Shown piece after piece: positions 10,120 to 22,804 of a stretch of 64,000 nt of DNA. Every line of letters begins with the position of its first letter. Positions within the stretch are counted from its first letter, which is position 1. Source of the stretch: Austropuccinia psidii. Its lineage: Eukaryota > Basidiomycota > Pucciniomycetes > Pucciniales > Sphaerophragmiaceae. Both the position numbers and the translations under genes were made by a program. The stretch is taken from assembly GCA_023105745.1 (NCBI GenBank), contig JALGQZ010000005.1, positions 65,365,019 to 65,429,018 of the forward strand, in the 5' to 3' direction. A model generated the notes under the pieces. The model did no database searches and was not told where the DNA came from. It saw only the letters and a list, made by a program, of their open reading frames with translations.

Positions 10120-12870
10120 AAAAAATTGTCTTTTAAGATGTTCAATATCACACTTGATTCACAATTATCAACATATGAACTGATTCAAAGAAGCATGGTT
10201 TAGATAAATGAACATGAAGAAACATAACATTCACCAATGGTGAATGGTGATTTGAATATACAAAACAATGAAGTAATATGAAACACTCATAATGGAAGCC
10301 AACAAAATATAGACAAATCACCAAGTCAAAGTTCATTTCAAAAACACAAATGTTGCACACATTAAGAAGCTCAATTGAATTGGAAACAGATGGAACATGA
10401 GTGCTATTTGAAAAGACAAAGAAAGATGGACAAACAAGTAAGTGCTGAGGCAAATTGCTTGAAACAAGAAGAAATGCAACTGGCTCAACAAGAAAGTCAA
10501 AAATCTTGAAAGACCTGTTTTTTTTTTTTTTTTTGGAATGAGGAGAGAACAAAACAATTATTGGACCTTATGATAGAACTAAGGTTTGATTACAAAATCT
10601 TAGTTAGAACATCAACAGGATTTTTTACCTTGAGAAAATTACTTCAAAAATCAAAAAAAAACATAAGGAAGATTATTCAACATTAAAGAATCTGTCTTTT
10701 GATACATTGGATTGGCAATATAAGGCATTAATGACTTCATACAAAGTAAGTAATTCCATATTAGATATAGTCATGAAACATATTAATCTTAAGTATGTAT
10801 AGATAATAAGAGATGATTGTGATGAAACTGGAGGTGGGGGGGGAGGGAAGATTTTTTTGTCAATTTCAATAACATCATATGATTTAGGAGGTATTTCCAA
10901 CATTTAATTATATTAAATTTATTTTAAGGAAATGATTGAAAAAAGTTTTTTTTTTTTTTTTTTTCAGGTTTATGATTTTTTTTAAAGAGTTTAAATGAAA
11001 ATAATAATTTGATGAATATTCAATTTAAATTTAATAAGTTAATATTCAAACAATATACAATTAAAGGGTAAAAACAAGGGAAACTTATAGATGGAAGATG
11101 AACTAATTGATATAACTGAATAGAATTTACAAAATTTTAATGGAAATTCATCAACAAAATCCATAAAAGATACTTGGGTTGATTTTGGTATCATGAGGGA
11201 AAATATATCAAAAAATAATGATTAAACTCTAAAGAGGACAAAGGTGTTTCTATTTAGAAGGAGAGACACAATAAGTCAATCTTCTTCAATGAGCTTGGAA
11301 TAAGGTCAAAAGGAGTGCAATTTTGAAAATAATATGAATTAAAATATGAAAAATATTCTGAGCCCATTGTTGGTCCTAATCCAAAATGGACAGGAGTGAG
11401 AAGAGGAGTGAGACAGAAAACAGAGAGATTGAGAGATTGAGCTCAGATCTCAGGAAGCTTAAAGAGAAGAAGAATGATGAGCAGAAGAAGATAAAATGAG
11501 AGCTTAGGAGAAGGCTTTCAGTTAGAGGTTAAATCTAGTTATGATTATGGTGTTGGGCAAAATTGGCAGAATAAATAAAGAATATTTTCAATTGGATTGG
11601 TAAGTAATAACATTAAATCAAAACTTGTAAAAGGAAATTGACATGACAATGATGCCTATAGAAATGTGAAAAGGAAACAGACATAGAATATGGGTCATTT
11701 AAGTAAAGATACAAATAGGTTCAACTAGATTGGTTTGATGAGAAAAAAAATATGAAATTATAAAATAAGTTGTAATAGTTATTGATATATTTTTCTTGGA
11801 TGTACATGTTATATGTATGTGATTAATTTCAGCACTAGATTTAATAATCTGAAATGCTACAAAATAACTGTTTAATATAAGTAAATGTGGAGATAAACCA
11901 CATGACTCAACCTTAATATTAACTGATGTCTGAATAGTGATGAAAAATTGCATTTTGGACAGCACAGAGAGATTCATTTGCAATCACCAATATGGGTAAG
12001 ATGCAGAGGGGAGTTTAGTGTGAAATTCCAGCTTTGGATCCTTAACCAGTGAGAAGAAATCATCATTTTTGTCCATGTACCTTCCCAGTAACTTAGTCAA
12101 ATGACCATAATGGGTTATACAAGGGAACCCACTTTGCCACTGTTGGAAACTGGATTGAAGTGATCAATGATATTCTCATGAAATTTTGAGTAAACAATTT
12201 TTTATATAATGATCCACATTTCCAAATGTTTCTTACTTGATTCAATTACTAATTAAAAATTATTATGTTACTTTCAAAGCAGAGTCAGAATTTTTTAATT
12301 TTTATACATTCAAATTATCTAACATCATATTATTTCCTACATAAATATGGATCACCTCAATCAAACCAAACACCTCTTGTTTGAAATTGAGAATTTACAC
12401 AATGAACTAAATGATTTTAAACAAAAGCTTTCCAATCAAACAGAAGATCAAGAGGTTTTTGGGAAAAGTAATTGGCCTTAATGGAGAAAATTATTGAACA
12501 TTTCCAAAACAAATATCTTGTGGAGCTGGATCTTTTACAACAAAAGTTAGAAAATATGTTGTCGTAAAGTGTAAAATTGTATATTTTCCTGCTTGATTAC
12601 CATCACACTGAGAATTTTACTTCAAAAATAAAACAAATCCACTTTTTTTTTCCTAATCTGGAACCTCTAGACTTCATCTAATGAAATATGTTCCTTTTTC
12701 ACATTTACTGTTTGAACACACCTTGATATTTTAGTAAAAACACAATTAGAAAACATTAAGTGTTTTCTATCAAATATTTAGTAAGATTAAATCAACCTAC
12801 CAATTCAAACACATTTCAATACAATAAGTTCAAAAATAAACAAACATTTTCTTGGTACTACATTTTTTTT
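10120..12870. other. Gene-poor region, no identified family
   Basis: Moderately AT-rich DNA with scattered short open frames on both strands (minus 10,148-10,552 and 11,699-11,983) that show no recognisable domain. A minus-strand stretch around 11,990-12,190 reads like decayed coding sequence but in broken frames. It lies 3' of the Harbinger pseudogene at 12,880-13,930 and may include the rest of that element. This could not be shown. Confidence 0.3.
12347..12567 (+). pseudogene. Two overlapping short coiled-coil-like frames
   Basis: An ATG at 12,347 opens 44 codons with heptad-like Leu/Ile spacing (LLFEIENLHNELNDFKQKL) ending in TAA at 12,479-12,481. The next ATG overlaps that stop (TAATG, 12,481) and opens 28 more codons (LVELDLLQQKLENML) ending at 12,567. 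The two halves look like one helical peptide broken by a frameshift. It may be a fragment of a transposon accessory protein. No family recognised. Confidence 0.3.
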
Positions 12871-12879
12871 CTTCTCAAG

Positions 12880-13930
12880 ACAAATCTTCTTGTATCACAT
12901 CATTGTGGTAAACACCACAGAGTTGTGCAAAAATTTTAAATAGAGAATCTGACACATTTCCCATTAAGTAAGTTGTGCAATATCATTCATGAAATCATTA
13001 CCTTAGTTTTATATAAAGGTAGAATTGCCTGGGGTGCAAGTAAACAATGAAAATGATTTTTTAATTTCCTGAATGTTTGTTAAATCACTATTCTATAAAT
13101 CAAACTTTGTTTGTCAATAAGTGGTGTTCAAAGCTAAAGAACTTAATCATTCAATCACCTAGTCAAAGAGTGTATATGTTCAGAATCATGCTGATTTCTT
13201 TATGGTATCAATATTGGTAATTTGGATGAATAACACAAATCCCCAATAAGTAAACAATCTTGAGGAAACCTTGTGATACCATTGATGAGATCTTTGCCAA
13301 TTTGTGATTTGAAAAACATGTGACTGTCATGTACTGACCCTGGAAGACCCCCATAAACCTATATCAAAATGATTTAAGGAGAATCAGTATATGTCAAGCA
13401 TTAATCATAAGACTTAAATTACAAAAATTCCCATTCCAATCCACTATGAATTGGAAAGAAATTGAGTACCACCATTTATGGTTGACATATGAGTTCCATT
13501 GATCATTTGGCAATGGAATGATAGGAATATGAGTTCCATAAATTTCCCACAATGATATTATTAAGTCCTTGTCTTTACTTGAAAGTTTCTTTTGATTTTC
13601 TCCCACTACAAATTATCATTTAAATTGGAAAATCTGTAAATACACCATTGCAACATCAATAGAAGGCCATGATAAAAAAATATATATTTACTCAAATTAT
13701 TTTCAAATTGTGCAAAGCTTTCAAAATGGCTTGCACAACATTTTGCAATACATTGTATGCTATAGACTTCCCAATATTGAAAAGATGACCCACATGATAT
13801 AACATAACTCCAACCTTTTCTTCAATTGTTAAGCCATTCATGTCATGATTATTTCCATTCCTAACATGAGGCCTTACAAAACAAATTAATTCAAAAAAAA
13901 ATAATGATGTCCCATCTAGAAGAGAACAAT
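12880..13930 (-). pseudogene. PIF/Harbinger transposase pseudogene (copy H3)
   Basis: Minus-strand translation in broken frames shows the order of a DDE_4-type Harbinger nuclease. At the high-coordinate end is GHLFNIGKSIAYNVLQNVV (sensor/HTH part). Then come GTHIPI and an aromatic-rich YSISFQFIVDWNGNF block (13,394-13,606), then GLPGSVHDSHMF and LLIGDLCYSS (about 13,190-13,340), then a weak match to the last catalytic block near 13,050-13,150. Many stops and frameshifts are present, so it cannot be active. Harbinger transposases cut and paste elements with 3-bp targets. No terminal repeats were found for this copy. Confidence 0.75.
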
Positions 13931-14289
13931 GAAATTTGATTCATTAAAAAGATCTTAATTACTTTATGGATTGAAACCTCTTTGTTGTGATTTAAAAGTT
14001 TGAAATTAATGATTAATAAATTCTTAATAGAATTTTAAATGAAATTTTATGGCCAATATTATGAATTTAATTTTAAAGAAAATTGTTGAGTTATTCATGA
14101 TTTTATTTTAAAAGAAGAAAATTAGAAATTAGAAAAATTTCAAAAATAGGATAATGAGATTTGAACTGTTTTAACTGAATGATTTTAGAATTTGAATTAA
14201 TATCAAAATAATTTTTTAAATTCAAATCAAAAACCAATCATTAACTAGGAATAAATTTAATTGAATTCAATTTTTTAAAAAAAAAAAAG

Positions 14290-14291
14290 TT

Positions 14292-14362
<71 letters not shown>

Positions 14363-14386
14363 TTTGTTTGTTTGTTTGTTTGAGTA
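14290..14386. repeat. (TTTA)n then (TTTG)n microsatellite
   Basis: About 18 TTTA units followed by four to five TTTG units, next to a poly-A run. The A-to-G variant block suggests slippage followed by expansion of a point mutation. Confidence 0.9.
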
Positions 14387-15300
14387 AGTTAGGGGTGAAG
14401 GGTGAGAGGGGAGTATATATATTTTAAGTATAATTTTTTAATTTTTTTTTTTTTTTTTTTTTAAAAAAAAAATAAAAAATAAAAAAAAATTAATTATAAT
14501 CATAATTAAATTTTATTATTATTATTATTAAAAAAAAAAAAAAAATTTTGGAAATTTTAAATATATTTATATTTTTTTTTAAAATTAACATTTTTTTTTT
14601 TTTTTTTTTTTTGAGGTTAATTTTAAGTAAAAAAAAAAAAAAAATCAATTTAATGAATTTAAATTAAATTATTATTAAAAAAATTTTTTTTTTTTTAATT
14701 AAAATAAAATAAAATAAAATAAATTTTTTTAATTATTATTTAATTTTTTTTATTTTTTTTCTTTTAATTTTTTAATATTTTAATTTATATTATATTATAT
14801 ATTTAAAGTTTTTTATTTTTTTTTTTGTTTAAAAAAAAAAGTAAAATAAACTTAAATTTTAAATTTAAAATATTAAAAAATATTCAAAAAACAAATTATT
14901 CCTTAAATTAAATAAAAAAAACAAAAGAATTAGTTGGCAAAGTTAATTTTTTTTTTATTCAAAAAAAAAAAAGGGAAATCTTTAGGGATTAATAGATGAG
15001 GGAAGGTAAAAAATTGAAAATTGAAAGGCTTGAAAGCAGGTTGTTGTGGTGGAAAATGCAGTCTTTGGGGGAAAAAAAGAAAAAAAATGTGTGAAAAGCT
15101 TTGCAAAATGGCTTTGGTAATGCTGTTTTTCCAAAATAAAAAATTGGTTTGGGGTGGGGATAATGTGGATTATTTGGGTGTTTGGCCCTTTTTTTTTTTT
15201 TTTTTTTGGGGGGGGGGGGGGCCTGGGAAAAAAAATCTGAAACAATTGGGAGTTAGAGAGGTTTTGTGTGGAAAAAACCTCTTTTGGGCATGTTTTGGCC
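14387..15300. other. Low-complexity A/T DNA with a G-run
   Basis: Alternating A and T homopolymers, (TTATTA)n and (AAAAT)n. At 15,190-15,222 a T17 run is followed directly by a G12 run. Short Gly/Trp/Lys-rich frames here (15,021-15,335 plus, 14,982-15,245 minus) follow from composition. The end of this block probably belongs to the TIR element whose end lies at 15,345-15,405. Confidence 0.5.
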
Positions 15301-15344
15301 CAATACAGGCGTGGTTGTGTTTTATTTTTAATTAAAAATGGGCC

Positions 15345-15405
15345 CAGGGCACCCCTTATGTGTTTTTACCAATTTGCTTACATGTTTTTACCAACACCCT
15401 TAATA
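15345..15405. mobile_element. End of a TIR element (first copy of a small family)
   Basis: CACCCCTTATGTGTTTTTACCAA and then GCTTACATGTTTTTACCAACA closely match the right end of the element at 31,980-32,750 (positions about 32,655-32,748). The left end is not clear; the A/T-rich DNA upstream is probably the body of this copy. Confidence 0.55.
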
Positions 15406-15563
15406 TATTTAGTAAGATATAGTTTTAAAATATTTAGTACTCAAAAAAAAACATAAAAAAAGAAAGTTCTAGAATTAACAAAAAAAAAAAAAAAGGAAAA
15501 ATTATTTAGAGAGATAAGAAAAATAATAAAAAAAAAAAAAAATTAAAAATTTAAGTAGAAAAG

Positions 15564-15596
<33 letters not shown>

Positions 15597-15604
15597 TAAA
15601 CAAC

Positions 15605-16076
15605 CCTTTTTTTTTTTTTTTATCCATTCTTGATCTTGAAATTTTTGAGATGGTAAAGGGATCAAATCAAAAAAAAAAAATTCAAAAATTCAAAAAATAT
15701 ATTTATATATAAATTATAAAAATTTTTAAAAAACAAAGTATAAATTCTTAAAGGTTAATATAATTAGGTGAGGAGAAAAAAAAAAAAAAAACTATATAAA
15801 TTTCATAATCTCAAATTTTAATAGTTTAAGATTTTAAGTTTTTCAAAAAAAATTTTTTTTTTTTTTTTTAATTTTTTTTTTTTTTTTTTAATTTTTTTCT
15901 TTTTAAATTTTTTTTCAAAATTTTTTCTTTTTAAATTTTTTTTTAAATTTTTTTTTTTTTTGATTTTTTTTTAAAAATTTTTTGTTTGATTTTATTTTTT
16001 TTCTTAAAACAATTTAAAAAAAAAAATTTTTTTTATAAAAATAATAATAATTTCAAAAAATAAAATTTAATTAAAA

Positions 16077-16123
<47 letters not shown>

Positions 16124-17460
16124 TATGGTATTTTTTGTATACAACTTTTAAACTTTATTATTAATTATTAAATTTTTTCTTAAAAAAAGAATGATCATAT
16201 TATTATTAAATTTTCTTAAACCACCAAAATTTATCTTTTTTTTTTTAATATTTTAAAGTTAATAATAGATTAATAAATTTTCACCCCCCCAAAAAAAACC
16301 ACTTTTTTTTCATTCTGAGCTTGAAATTTCTAGGAGGGTAGGGATCAAGTCAAAAATTAAAATATATATAAATGATCATGATTGAAACCATGAAAGGATA
16401 AGGTTAAAGGTCAATAAGGTGAGGAAAAATCACTCTATGAGGTCCGTCCACCTTCAATGGTTTATTATTTAAGTTCCAAAATTTAATTTTCATTTTTTTT
16501 TTAAATTTTTCATAAATTTAAAAAAATTTAAAATAATAATTTAAAGAAATTTAATAAAATTCTTTTTTTAAAATAGTATGTGTGTGTGTGTTTTTATGAT
16601 CCAAAAAAATAATAATAATAAATTAATTAGTTTTTTAATATTATAATTTTTTATTAATTAAGAACTTAATGATTTTTTAAAAAATTAAATAAGGTTTAAT
16701 AACTTATTAAAATGATTATAAAATTATTATAATGATTATTATTACCAACCCTTTTTAAACTTAGAATGTTTATGAAAAAAATTAATCAATAAATTTCATA
16801 ATTAAAAGTTAAAGAAGTTAGTATTTTAAACCTTTTTAAAATGATCAAAAAGATCTTTTTCTTTTTTTGGTTAAAAAGGAAATAATTTTAATTGAGCTTT
16901 TTTTTTTTTTTTCAAATTGAAAATTAAAGATGATTTCTTTAAATTAAATTATATAAAAAAAAACTTAATTATGAAGTTTTTTTTTTCTTTTTAAAAAATA
17001 ATTAAGATTATCATTATTATAATATTTATAAAAATATAAAAAAAAACCAAAACAATTTTTAAACTTTATTATTAATTATCAAATTTTTTTAAAAAAATAA
17101 AAATAATTGATTTTTATTATATTATTATTAAATTTTATTAAAATAATAATATATATATATATATATATATTAAAAAGTTAATAATAAATTAATCAATCTT
17201 TTACGAGAAAAAAAACAAATTTGTTTTTAAGTTATATATATATATGAATAATTTAAAATAATTTATTTATATATTTATTAAAATAAATGAATTAATGAAA
17301 TTAATTCATTTTTTTTTAAATTTTAATAATAAAAATAATAACTTTTTTTAATTAGATTTATTTCTCTTTTTTAATGAAAATATTTAAAATAAAATAAAAA
17401 AAAACAATTAATTAATTAATTGATTAATTTTAATAATAGTACAGTTCAAATTATTGATTC
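15605..17460. repeat. Decayed AT-rich repeat block with internal direct copies
   Basis: 15,605-15,850 and 16,290-16,470 share an order of motifs (poly-T, CATTCTTGA/CATTCTGAG, GAAATTTTTGAG, GGGATCAA, TTAAAGGT, GGTGAGGA). 16,100-16,290 and 17,040-17,215 also align (AACTTTATTATTAATTATYAA, then TTAATAATARATTAAT). The 16,730-17,460 portion is repeated at 20,270-20,900. These look like old copies of one or two noncoding repeats. No protein content. Confidence 0.55.
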
Positions 17461-17559
17461 TTCAGAAATAATTTTGTTGTTGTTTTAGCAGTCTGATTGA
17501 ATTTTAAACTTAGAAGAGGTAAAATACTTTCTTTAACAAGATAGATTATAAAATTTATT

Positions 17560-18340
17560 AAATATATTAAGAAAGAATATTTGAAATTGATTGATTATAA
17601 AAGACAAAATGAAATTTCAAAATTTATTGAAGAAGGGGGTTTTGATGGGTGTGTTGATTTTATTTATGGAAAGAAAAAATTACAATGTATTAAAAAACCA
17701 AGTTAAAAGGTAAAATTTATTATGAAAGAAAAATAAAAGGTACTCTTTCAATGCACAAATAAAATGCTTAATTTCTGGATGGCCTAGGTCAAGTGCAGAT
17801 AGAAGTGTGTATGAGACAATGGAGATATACAAAAATAAAATGGCTTATTTTAAAAATGGTTTGTTACATCTGAATAGCTATTCTTAGATACTATTTTAAT
17901 TTATAATTGATTATTTTCTTATGACAGGTTAATATATGTTAGTGGATTTGGAATACCCTCTTGGGGAGATGATAATTACTCATTCCAAAGCACCTGTATC
18001 AAATCTGTAGAGAAATACAAAATTTATTTTTATTTTTTTTTTTTTTGGAAAAATTAAGAGTTTGAAATTAAAATGAAATTGGGATCCTGAAAGTAAGATG
18101 GGATTCAATGAAATCAATGTGGCTGCATTTCTTCAAGAAAGAAAATATAAGAAATCATATTTAATGGGTAAAATGTTGCTATATTTTACACAATATTTTA
18201 TATGACTTTAATTATTAATGGGAAGATTTAGATAAATATTCACTTCAGCACCTGGATCCTGAAGCTGAGACAAATAGAGCTTTAACAACTGTAGAAGGAT
18301 TTTGTAACCAAGAAAAAAATAAATTACTAGCATATAATTT
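17560..18340 (+). pseudogene. PIF/Harbinger transposase pseudogene (copy H2)
   Basis: Conceptual plus-strand translation, with stops and frameshifts, follows the C-terminal half of a Harbinger transposase. The blocks are EISKFIEEGGFDGCVDFIYG (first catalytic block, IDG changed to IYG), then SGWPRSSADRSVYETME, then YMLVDLEYPLGEMIITHSKAP (second block), then a degenerate third block, then CYILHNIL and an acidic tail (DPEAETNRALTTVE). Loss of the first Asp and the many stops make it inactive. It lies opposite the SANT-like fragment at 19,200-19,960, the same convergent arrangement as in element H1. Confidence 0.72.
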
Positions 18341-19199
18341 TGGCTATGGTAACTTAGAGACTAGAAAATAAATTTGATCAGATACTATTATTAATTTCTT
18401 CATTTTATGTGTACTAATACAGAGATTAACAAATCTATTTGATTAATTTACATGAGTGAAAATGACAAATAAGAAAAAATAAATCATAAAATAATTCAAA
18501 TAAAATGTGAGACATTCTTTTAATTTGATCAATACTTTTACCATGAGAATTGAATTTAATTATTAAATATGAAAACAATCTGAACTTATTGAAGCTTAAT
18601 TTTTGGATTGTATTTCAAACTTTTTGTTCTAAATTTCTAAATTTTGAAATTGATCTTCTTTGATAGATATTTTCTCAATAAAACTTTTATTATAATTAAA
18701 TTACTTAAGAATTAATTTTTTTTGTTTCTTCTAATTCTCTTAACTTTAATTCTTTGATTTAATTGAATTCTTTTATTTTTCTACTATCTTGTTTTTCTGA
18801 TTTTTCAATTTAAAAACTGAGGTTTTTTTTATTTTAATTTTCTTCTTTTTTGAAAAAAATGATCTTTTAAATTTAAAAACAAGATTATTTCTTTTGTTAA
18901 TTTATATATTTAGTGAATCATCTTTTCTGAGACCACTAATCTTGAAAATGTTCTTTTATATAGACTTCTTCTAAATTGTTGAGTAATTTGATATAGTATT
19001 TTTTAAGTTATTCTGAATGATGACTTGAAATGGAATAGGTTCATTTTATTAATTGAAATCTTAATTTTCCAAATATTCAAGATCTTGATACTTTAACAAA
19101 ATCTCATCCTTATTGAAATTGGAATTTTTTTTTGTTTTGGTCTTGATAAATAATTTCAAAATTAGAATCATGATCAGTAATATTGTTTACTTAAAGATA

Positions 19200-19960
19200 A
19201 ATTGATGAAGAATCATTTATCATTATTTCTATCAAATGAGATTTTTCAAAGTTTTTTTTATCTGAAAATATTCTACCCATATGCTTAAAGCATGGACATT
19301 TCCTTTTCAACTCATCATGTAGGGACCCTCTCTTATTTATATTATTTCCAGAACCAGTAAAGTTGCTCCACTTCGAAGTTTTTACATATTTCTCCTTATA
19401 GGTTCAAAAACATTTCTGAAACCTGTGATCATTAAAACACATTGTACCTTTGCTATGATTAGCATTAATGAAAGTGGAAATTTTTTTCAAATACTTGAAG
19501 GCAAGCTTTTTTTTTTATCATTCCAACTTTGTTTTTTTGGTGATCATAAAAAAATCTAGAAAAAAAATCATCATGTTTCAAAACCAATGATTTAGCTTGG
19601 AAAACCTTACCATAATAGTTTTCTGGTTCCTGAATTTAGCTTAACAGCAATTAATATTCAACTTTTGAAAAAGTAGGATTTTTAGGTCTGTTTGTTACTT
19701 CCTTCTGTAATTTTTGATCTTCAGAAAGTTGTGATTTTGTGTGTAAAGAACATTTGTTTATATTTGATTGATAAGGAGTGGAGATTTGGATTACATCTTT
19801 GTGTTTCTCTTGATGGTTAAAATTGAAATCTTTAATCTTGTTTTTATACTGTTGAAAAAAATGAAGAAATATATAAATTTGATATACTTTAATCACTTAT
19901 TTTCAAGATTCTCAAGTCAGGGAAGGATAATGAAGAGATATATGATATATTATAATTAGG
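19200..19960 (-). pseudogene. Harbinger-associated SANT/Myb-like ORF2 pseudogene (H2)
   Basis: The longest open part is 19,651-19,896. Reading on in shifted frames gives FSKVEY.LLLS.IQEPENYY, then TYKEKYVKTS, a TGSG turn and LKRKCPCFKHMGRIFS, the signature of the trihelix/SANT-like DNA-binding accessory protein of rust Harbinger elements. Such proteins are thought to help bring the transposase to the element ends. Several frameshifts and stops. Pairs with the transposase at 17,560-18,340 on the other strand. Confidence 0.6.
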
Positions 19961-20199
19961 ATTTTTCTTTTTTTAATTTAATAATTGGATTATTAAAAAA
20001 GATGAGGTAAATAATTTATTTATTTTGATGAAGATGAGGTAAAATTAATTAATAAAAAAAAAAACTAATTGAAAACAAATAAATTAATTAAAATGCCTTT
20101 AATTAATTGGAAAATCAACTAAAAACTTCCTCCTCATAAAACTTTTTTAGAAATTTAAAAATGTCTTTATAAAAACTTTATATAATTTAATTATTTTAA

Positions 20200-20900
20200 A
20201 TTTTTAACAAGTTTTTTTGATTCAAATTCAGTGAGATCTTTACCATAGCTTGAGTTTTACTATTAATTAAAAAATTATGATTTATTATAATGACCAACTC
20301 TTTCAACTTGGAAGGGTATCACAAATAAATGAATAGATGTCATCATGACAATCAAAGAGGTGGATATTTGAACATTTGGAATGATCAAACTCTTTTTTAT
20401 AAAAGATATTTTTTTAGGCTTTGTTTCAAATTTGAAATTAAAGATTTATTTTATTTAAATCAAAATCCTAGATTATGAATTTTAAAGATATTCACAATTA
20501 TAAAGTTATTGAATTAAACAGAAAGTAGAAAAAAAAATTCAATTTCAAAAATTTATTAACTTAAAAAAAAACCCATTGACTCTTATTAAAATTTCAAGTT
20601 ATATTTCTTTAAAAAAAATTTTAAAGTTAAAAAAATAAATTATTATTTTTTTTTTAATTTATATATATATATATTAATTATTTCAAAATTAATATTTAAA
20701 AGAATTTAATTTTTTGAAACAAATATTTTCTCTATTTATTAAAATAAAATAAAATTTATTAATTAATTAATTAATTTTTTTTTTCAATGAAATTTAATTT
20801 TTAATAAAAATATTTAAAATAAATAAACAAAAAAAATGTTTAAATAAATAATTAATTTTAATAATAATATCAATTCATTAATAATTTAAATAATAAATCA
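20200..20900. repeat. AT-rich repeat, second copy flanking H2
   Basis: Aligns in the same orientation with 16,730-17,460. Shared landmarks are ACCAACYCTTT..AACTTRGAA, AAATTGAAAATTAAAGAT, RATTAATTTTAATAATARTA and AATGAAAATATTTAAAATAAA-like stretches. The two copies bracket the H2 Harbinger remnant. Whether they are ends of one element or independent repeats is unclear. Confidence 0.5.
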
Positions 20901-20979
20901 AAAAATAAAAATAAAAATAAAAAAAATTCATAAAATTTATTTATTTATTTTTTTTGTTTAAAAAATAAAACTAATTATT

Positions 20980-21180
20980 AGGGGGTGTCAAAGTTACCAA
21001 ATCCCACACTCAAAATCCTGAGTTTTTTTTTGCCAAAATCCCACATTAATTTTTTATATTTCAGAAATCCCACACCTCAAGAGGCATGGTATTTTAAGGT
21101 ACAAAAACCCAGGTTTTTTGGTACCAAATCCCATGTTTAAATACTAAAATCCTGCCTTTAGCTTCCCATAAAGGCACATG
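20980..21180. repeat. Left TIR and subterminal AAATCCCA motifs of H1
   Basis: After the TIR, AAATCCCA or a close variant recurs at about 20,999, 21,038, 21,067 and 21,125. The matching right end (26,720-26,887) has at least five on the opposite strand. Such repeated subterminal motifs are typical binding sites for a transposase or its accessory protein. Confidence 0.7.
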
Positions 21181-21319
21181 TTTAGAACACACAACTCAGT
21201 AAGGGAATGTTAAACTGCATATAGCTTTACTTCTCTTGCATAAAATCTAAATACACTCATCATTTATTAAAGTATTTGATTTTAAATTGCATTTAATACA
21301 GGCCTTTCCTTCATTTACC

Positions 21320-22564
21320 ATGCCCAAGGCATTGCAAAGGCTACCTTTACTTCAGACGTTAAACTCACTGCAGCTCATTGATGCACTCAACTCTGATAGT
21401 GATTCTGATATCCAGGAAGATATAATCTTATTAGATATGACAACCTCACAAAGATACATCAATCCTTGTAGAAGATATCCATCACATCACATGTATACAA
21501 TGAATGATTTACAAACATTATCATCTGAAAAGTTCCGACAGATATGTAGGAACACACATGAATCATTTGAAAAATTGGCTGCAAAAATTCAAGCTGATAA
21601 AATCTTTCAAAACTCATCACAAAAAAAACAACACAATCCTGCCATTCAATTGGCTGTGGCATTATCAAGGCTAGGATCAAATGGCAATGGGGCTGCTTTG
21701 GGAAAGGTTGGAATGTTGTTTGGAATTAGCCATGGGGCTATTGTGTTGTACACTCAAAGAGGCATCCAGATATTAATGAAGTTGAAGCGCAAAGTGATTG
21801 TGTGGCCAACAATAGAATAATGAAGAGAGATGTCTCAAGTAATGCAAGCAGAAGGCTTCTCTGGGTGCATTGGGCTTATTGATGGGAGTCTCATACCATT
21901 ATCACAACGTCCTCCCAATTATGGTGAAGCCTATTTTTATTGAAAAAAAGGTAAGCTGTTGAATCTTTATTCTTTATTTCAATTTTACTGATGGTTTACA
22001 TATAAGGTATTCTATGTCAATACAACTGGTTTGAAATATGAAAAAACAGTTCACTGCTCTACATGTTGGTTGTACTGGGTCACTTCATGATTAAAATGTA
22101 TATCAACATATGAAAATAGCACAAACACCTCAAGAGTTTTATTAAAAGGATCAGTACTTACTTGCAGATTTGGCATATGCAAGCTCTCCTTGGGTTGTTC
22201 AGGAATATAAGGGAGTTGTAGCACAGAATGAAGACAACCATTCTTTCAATTACTGTATAGCAAAATCAAGGGTCAGAATCAAGCATGCAATTGGAATTTT
22301 GAAGGGGGGGTGGTTTTCTCTAAGGGAAATGCAAAATCAAATGAGGGATAATCATGAAATTGAATATTTTGTTAGTTGGGTTGTGTCTTGCACGATTTTA
22401 CATAATATGTTAGCACAAATTGGTGATGAATGGTTTGATTTATATGAAGATGATGATCCACCATATGCAGAAAATCTGGCCAACAACAACATTGGGAAGA
22501 TGTGGTAAATATGCATGAAAAAATTAAACCAATATTTTTGGCATGGAAAAATAGTCAATTGTAA
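21320..22564 (+). pseudogene. PIF/Harbinger transposase of H1
   Basis: This is a DDE-superfamily nuclease that would excise and insert the element. The first ATG is 21,320; upstream codons are open but lack ATG. Residues of the HTH/sensor part include GALGKVGMLFGISHGAIVLY. In-frame TAA-TGA follow WPTIE at about 21,818. The same frame then continues REMSQVMQAEGF and GCIGLIDGSLIPL (first Asp). An intron probably runs from 21,953 to about 22,008. CTALHVGCTGSLHD and QYLLADLAYASSPWVV (second Asp) follow with two more stops. The last block reads AKSRVRIKHAIGILKG, where relatives have Glu in place of the Lys, so the third catalytic residue appears lost. A late frameshift near 22,490 leads to the end FLAWKNSQL at 22,564. 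Inactive as read. Confidence 0.82.
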
Positions 22565-22804
22565 ATTTCATCAGGACCATTGATTTATGTACTTAATTTA
22601 ATGGCATACAGTGGAGTGGAGATGTTATTCATAAAATAAAACTATTTACAATTAATATTTTTTAGTTCTTTTTTGGTCCTGCATATTTCTTTCACAGTAC
22701 CCATTGACTCTTGAATCAATTGCGGTGGGTGTTGTTTTCAAGAATTTGTCACCCACATTAAATAATTTATGGTTTATTTGAAAAGAAAATCCAAAATGAG
22801 TTAT

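Noticed and set aside
15021..15335. Gly/Trp/Lys-rich frame across the T-run and G-run
   Set aside because: Crosses homopolymers and has an opposed frame of equal length; no domain.
20999..21140. AAATCCCA repeats as telomere-like sequence
   Set aside because: They are dispersed, not tandem, and occur symmetrically inside the two H1 ends.
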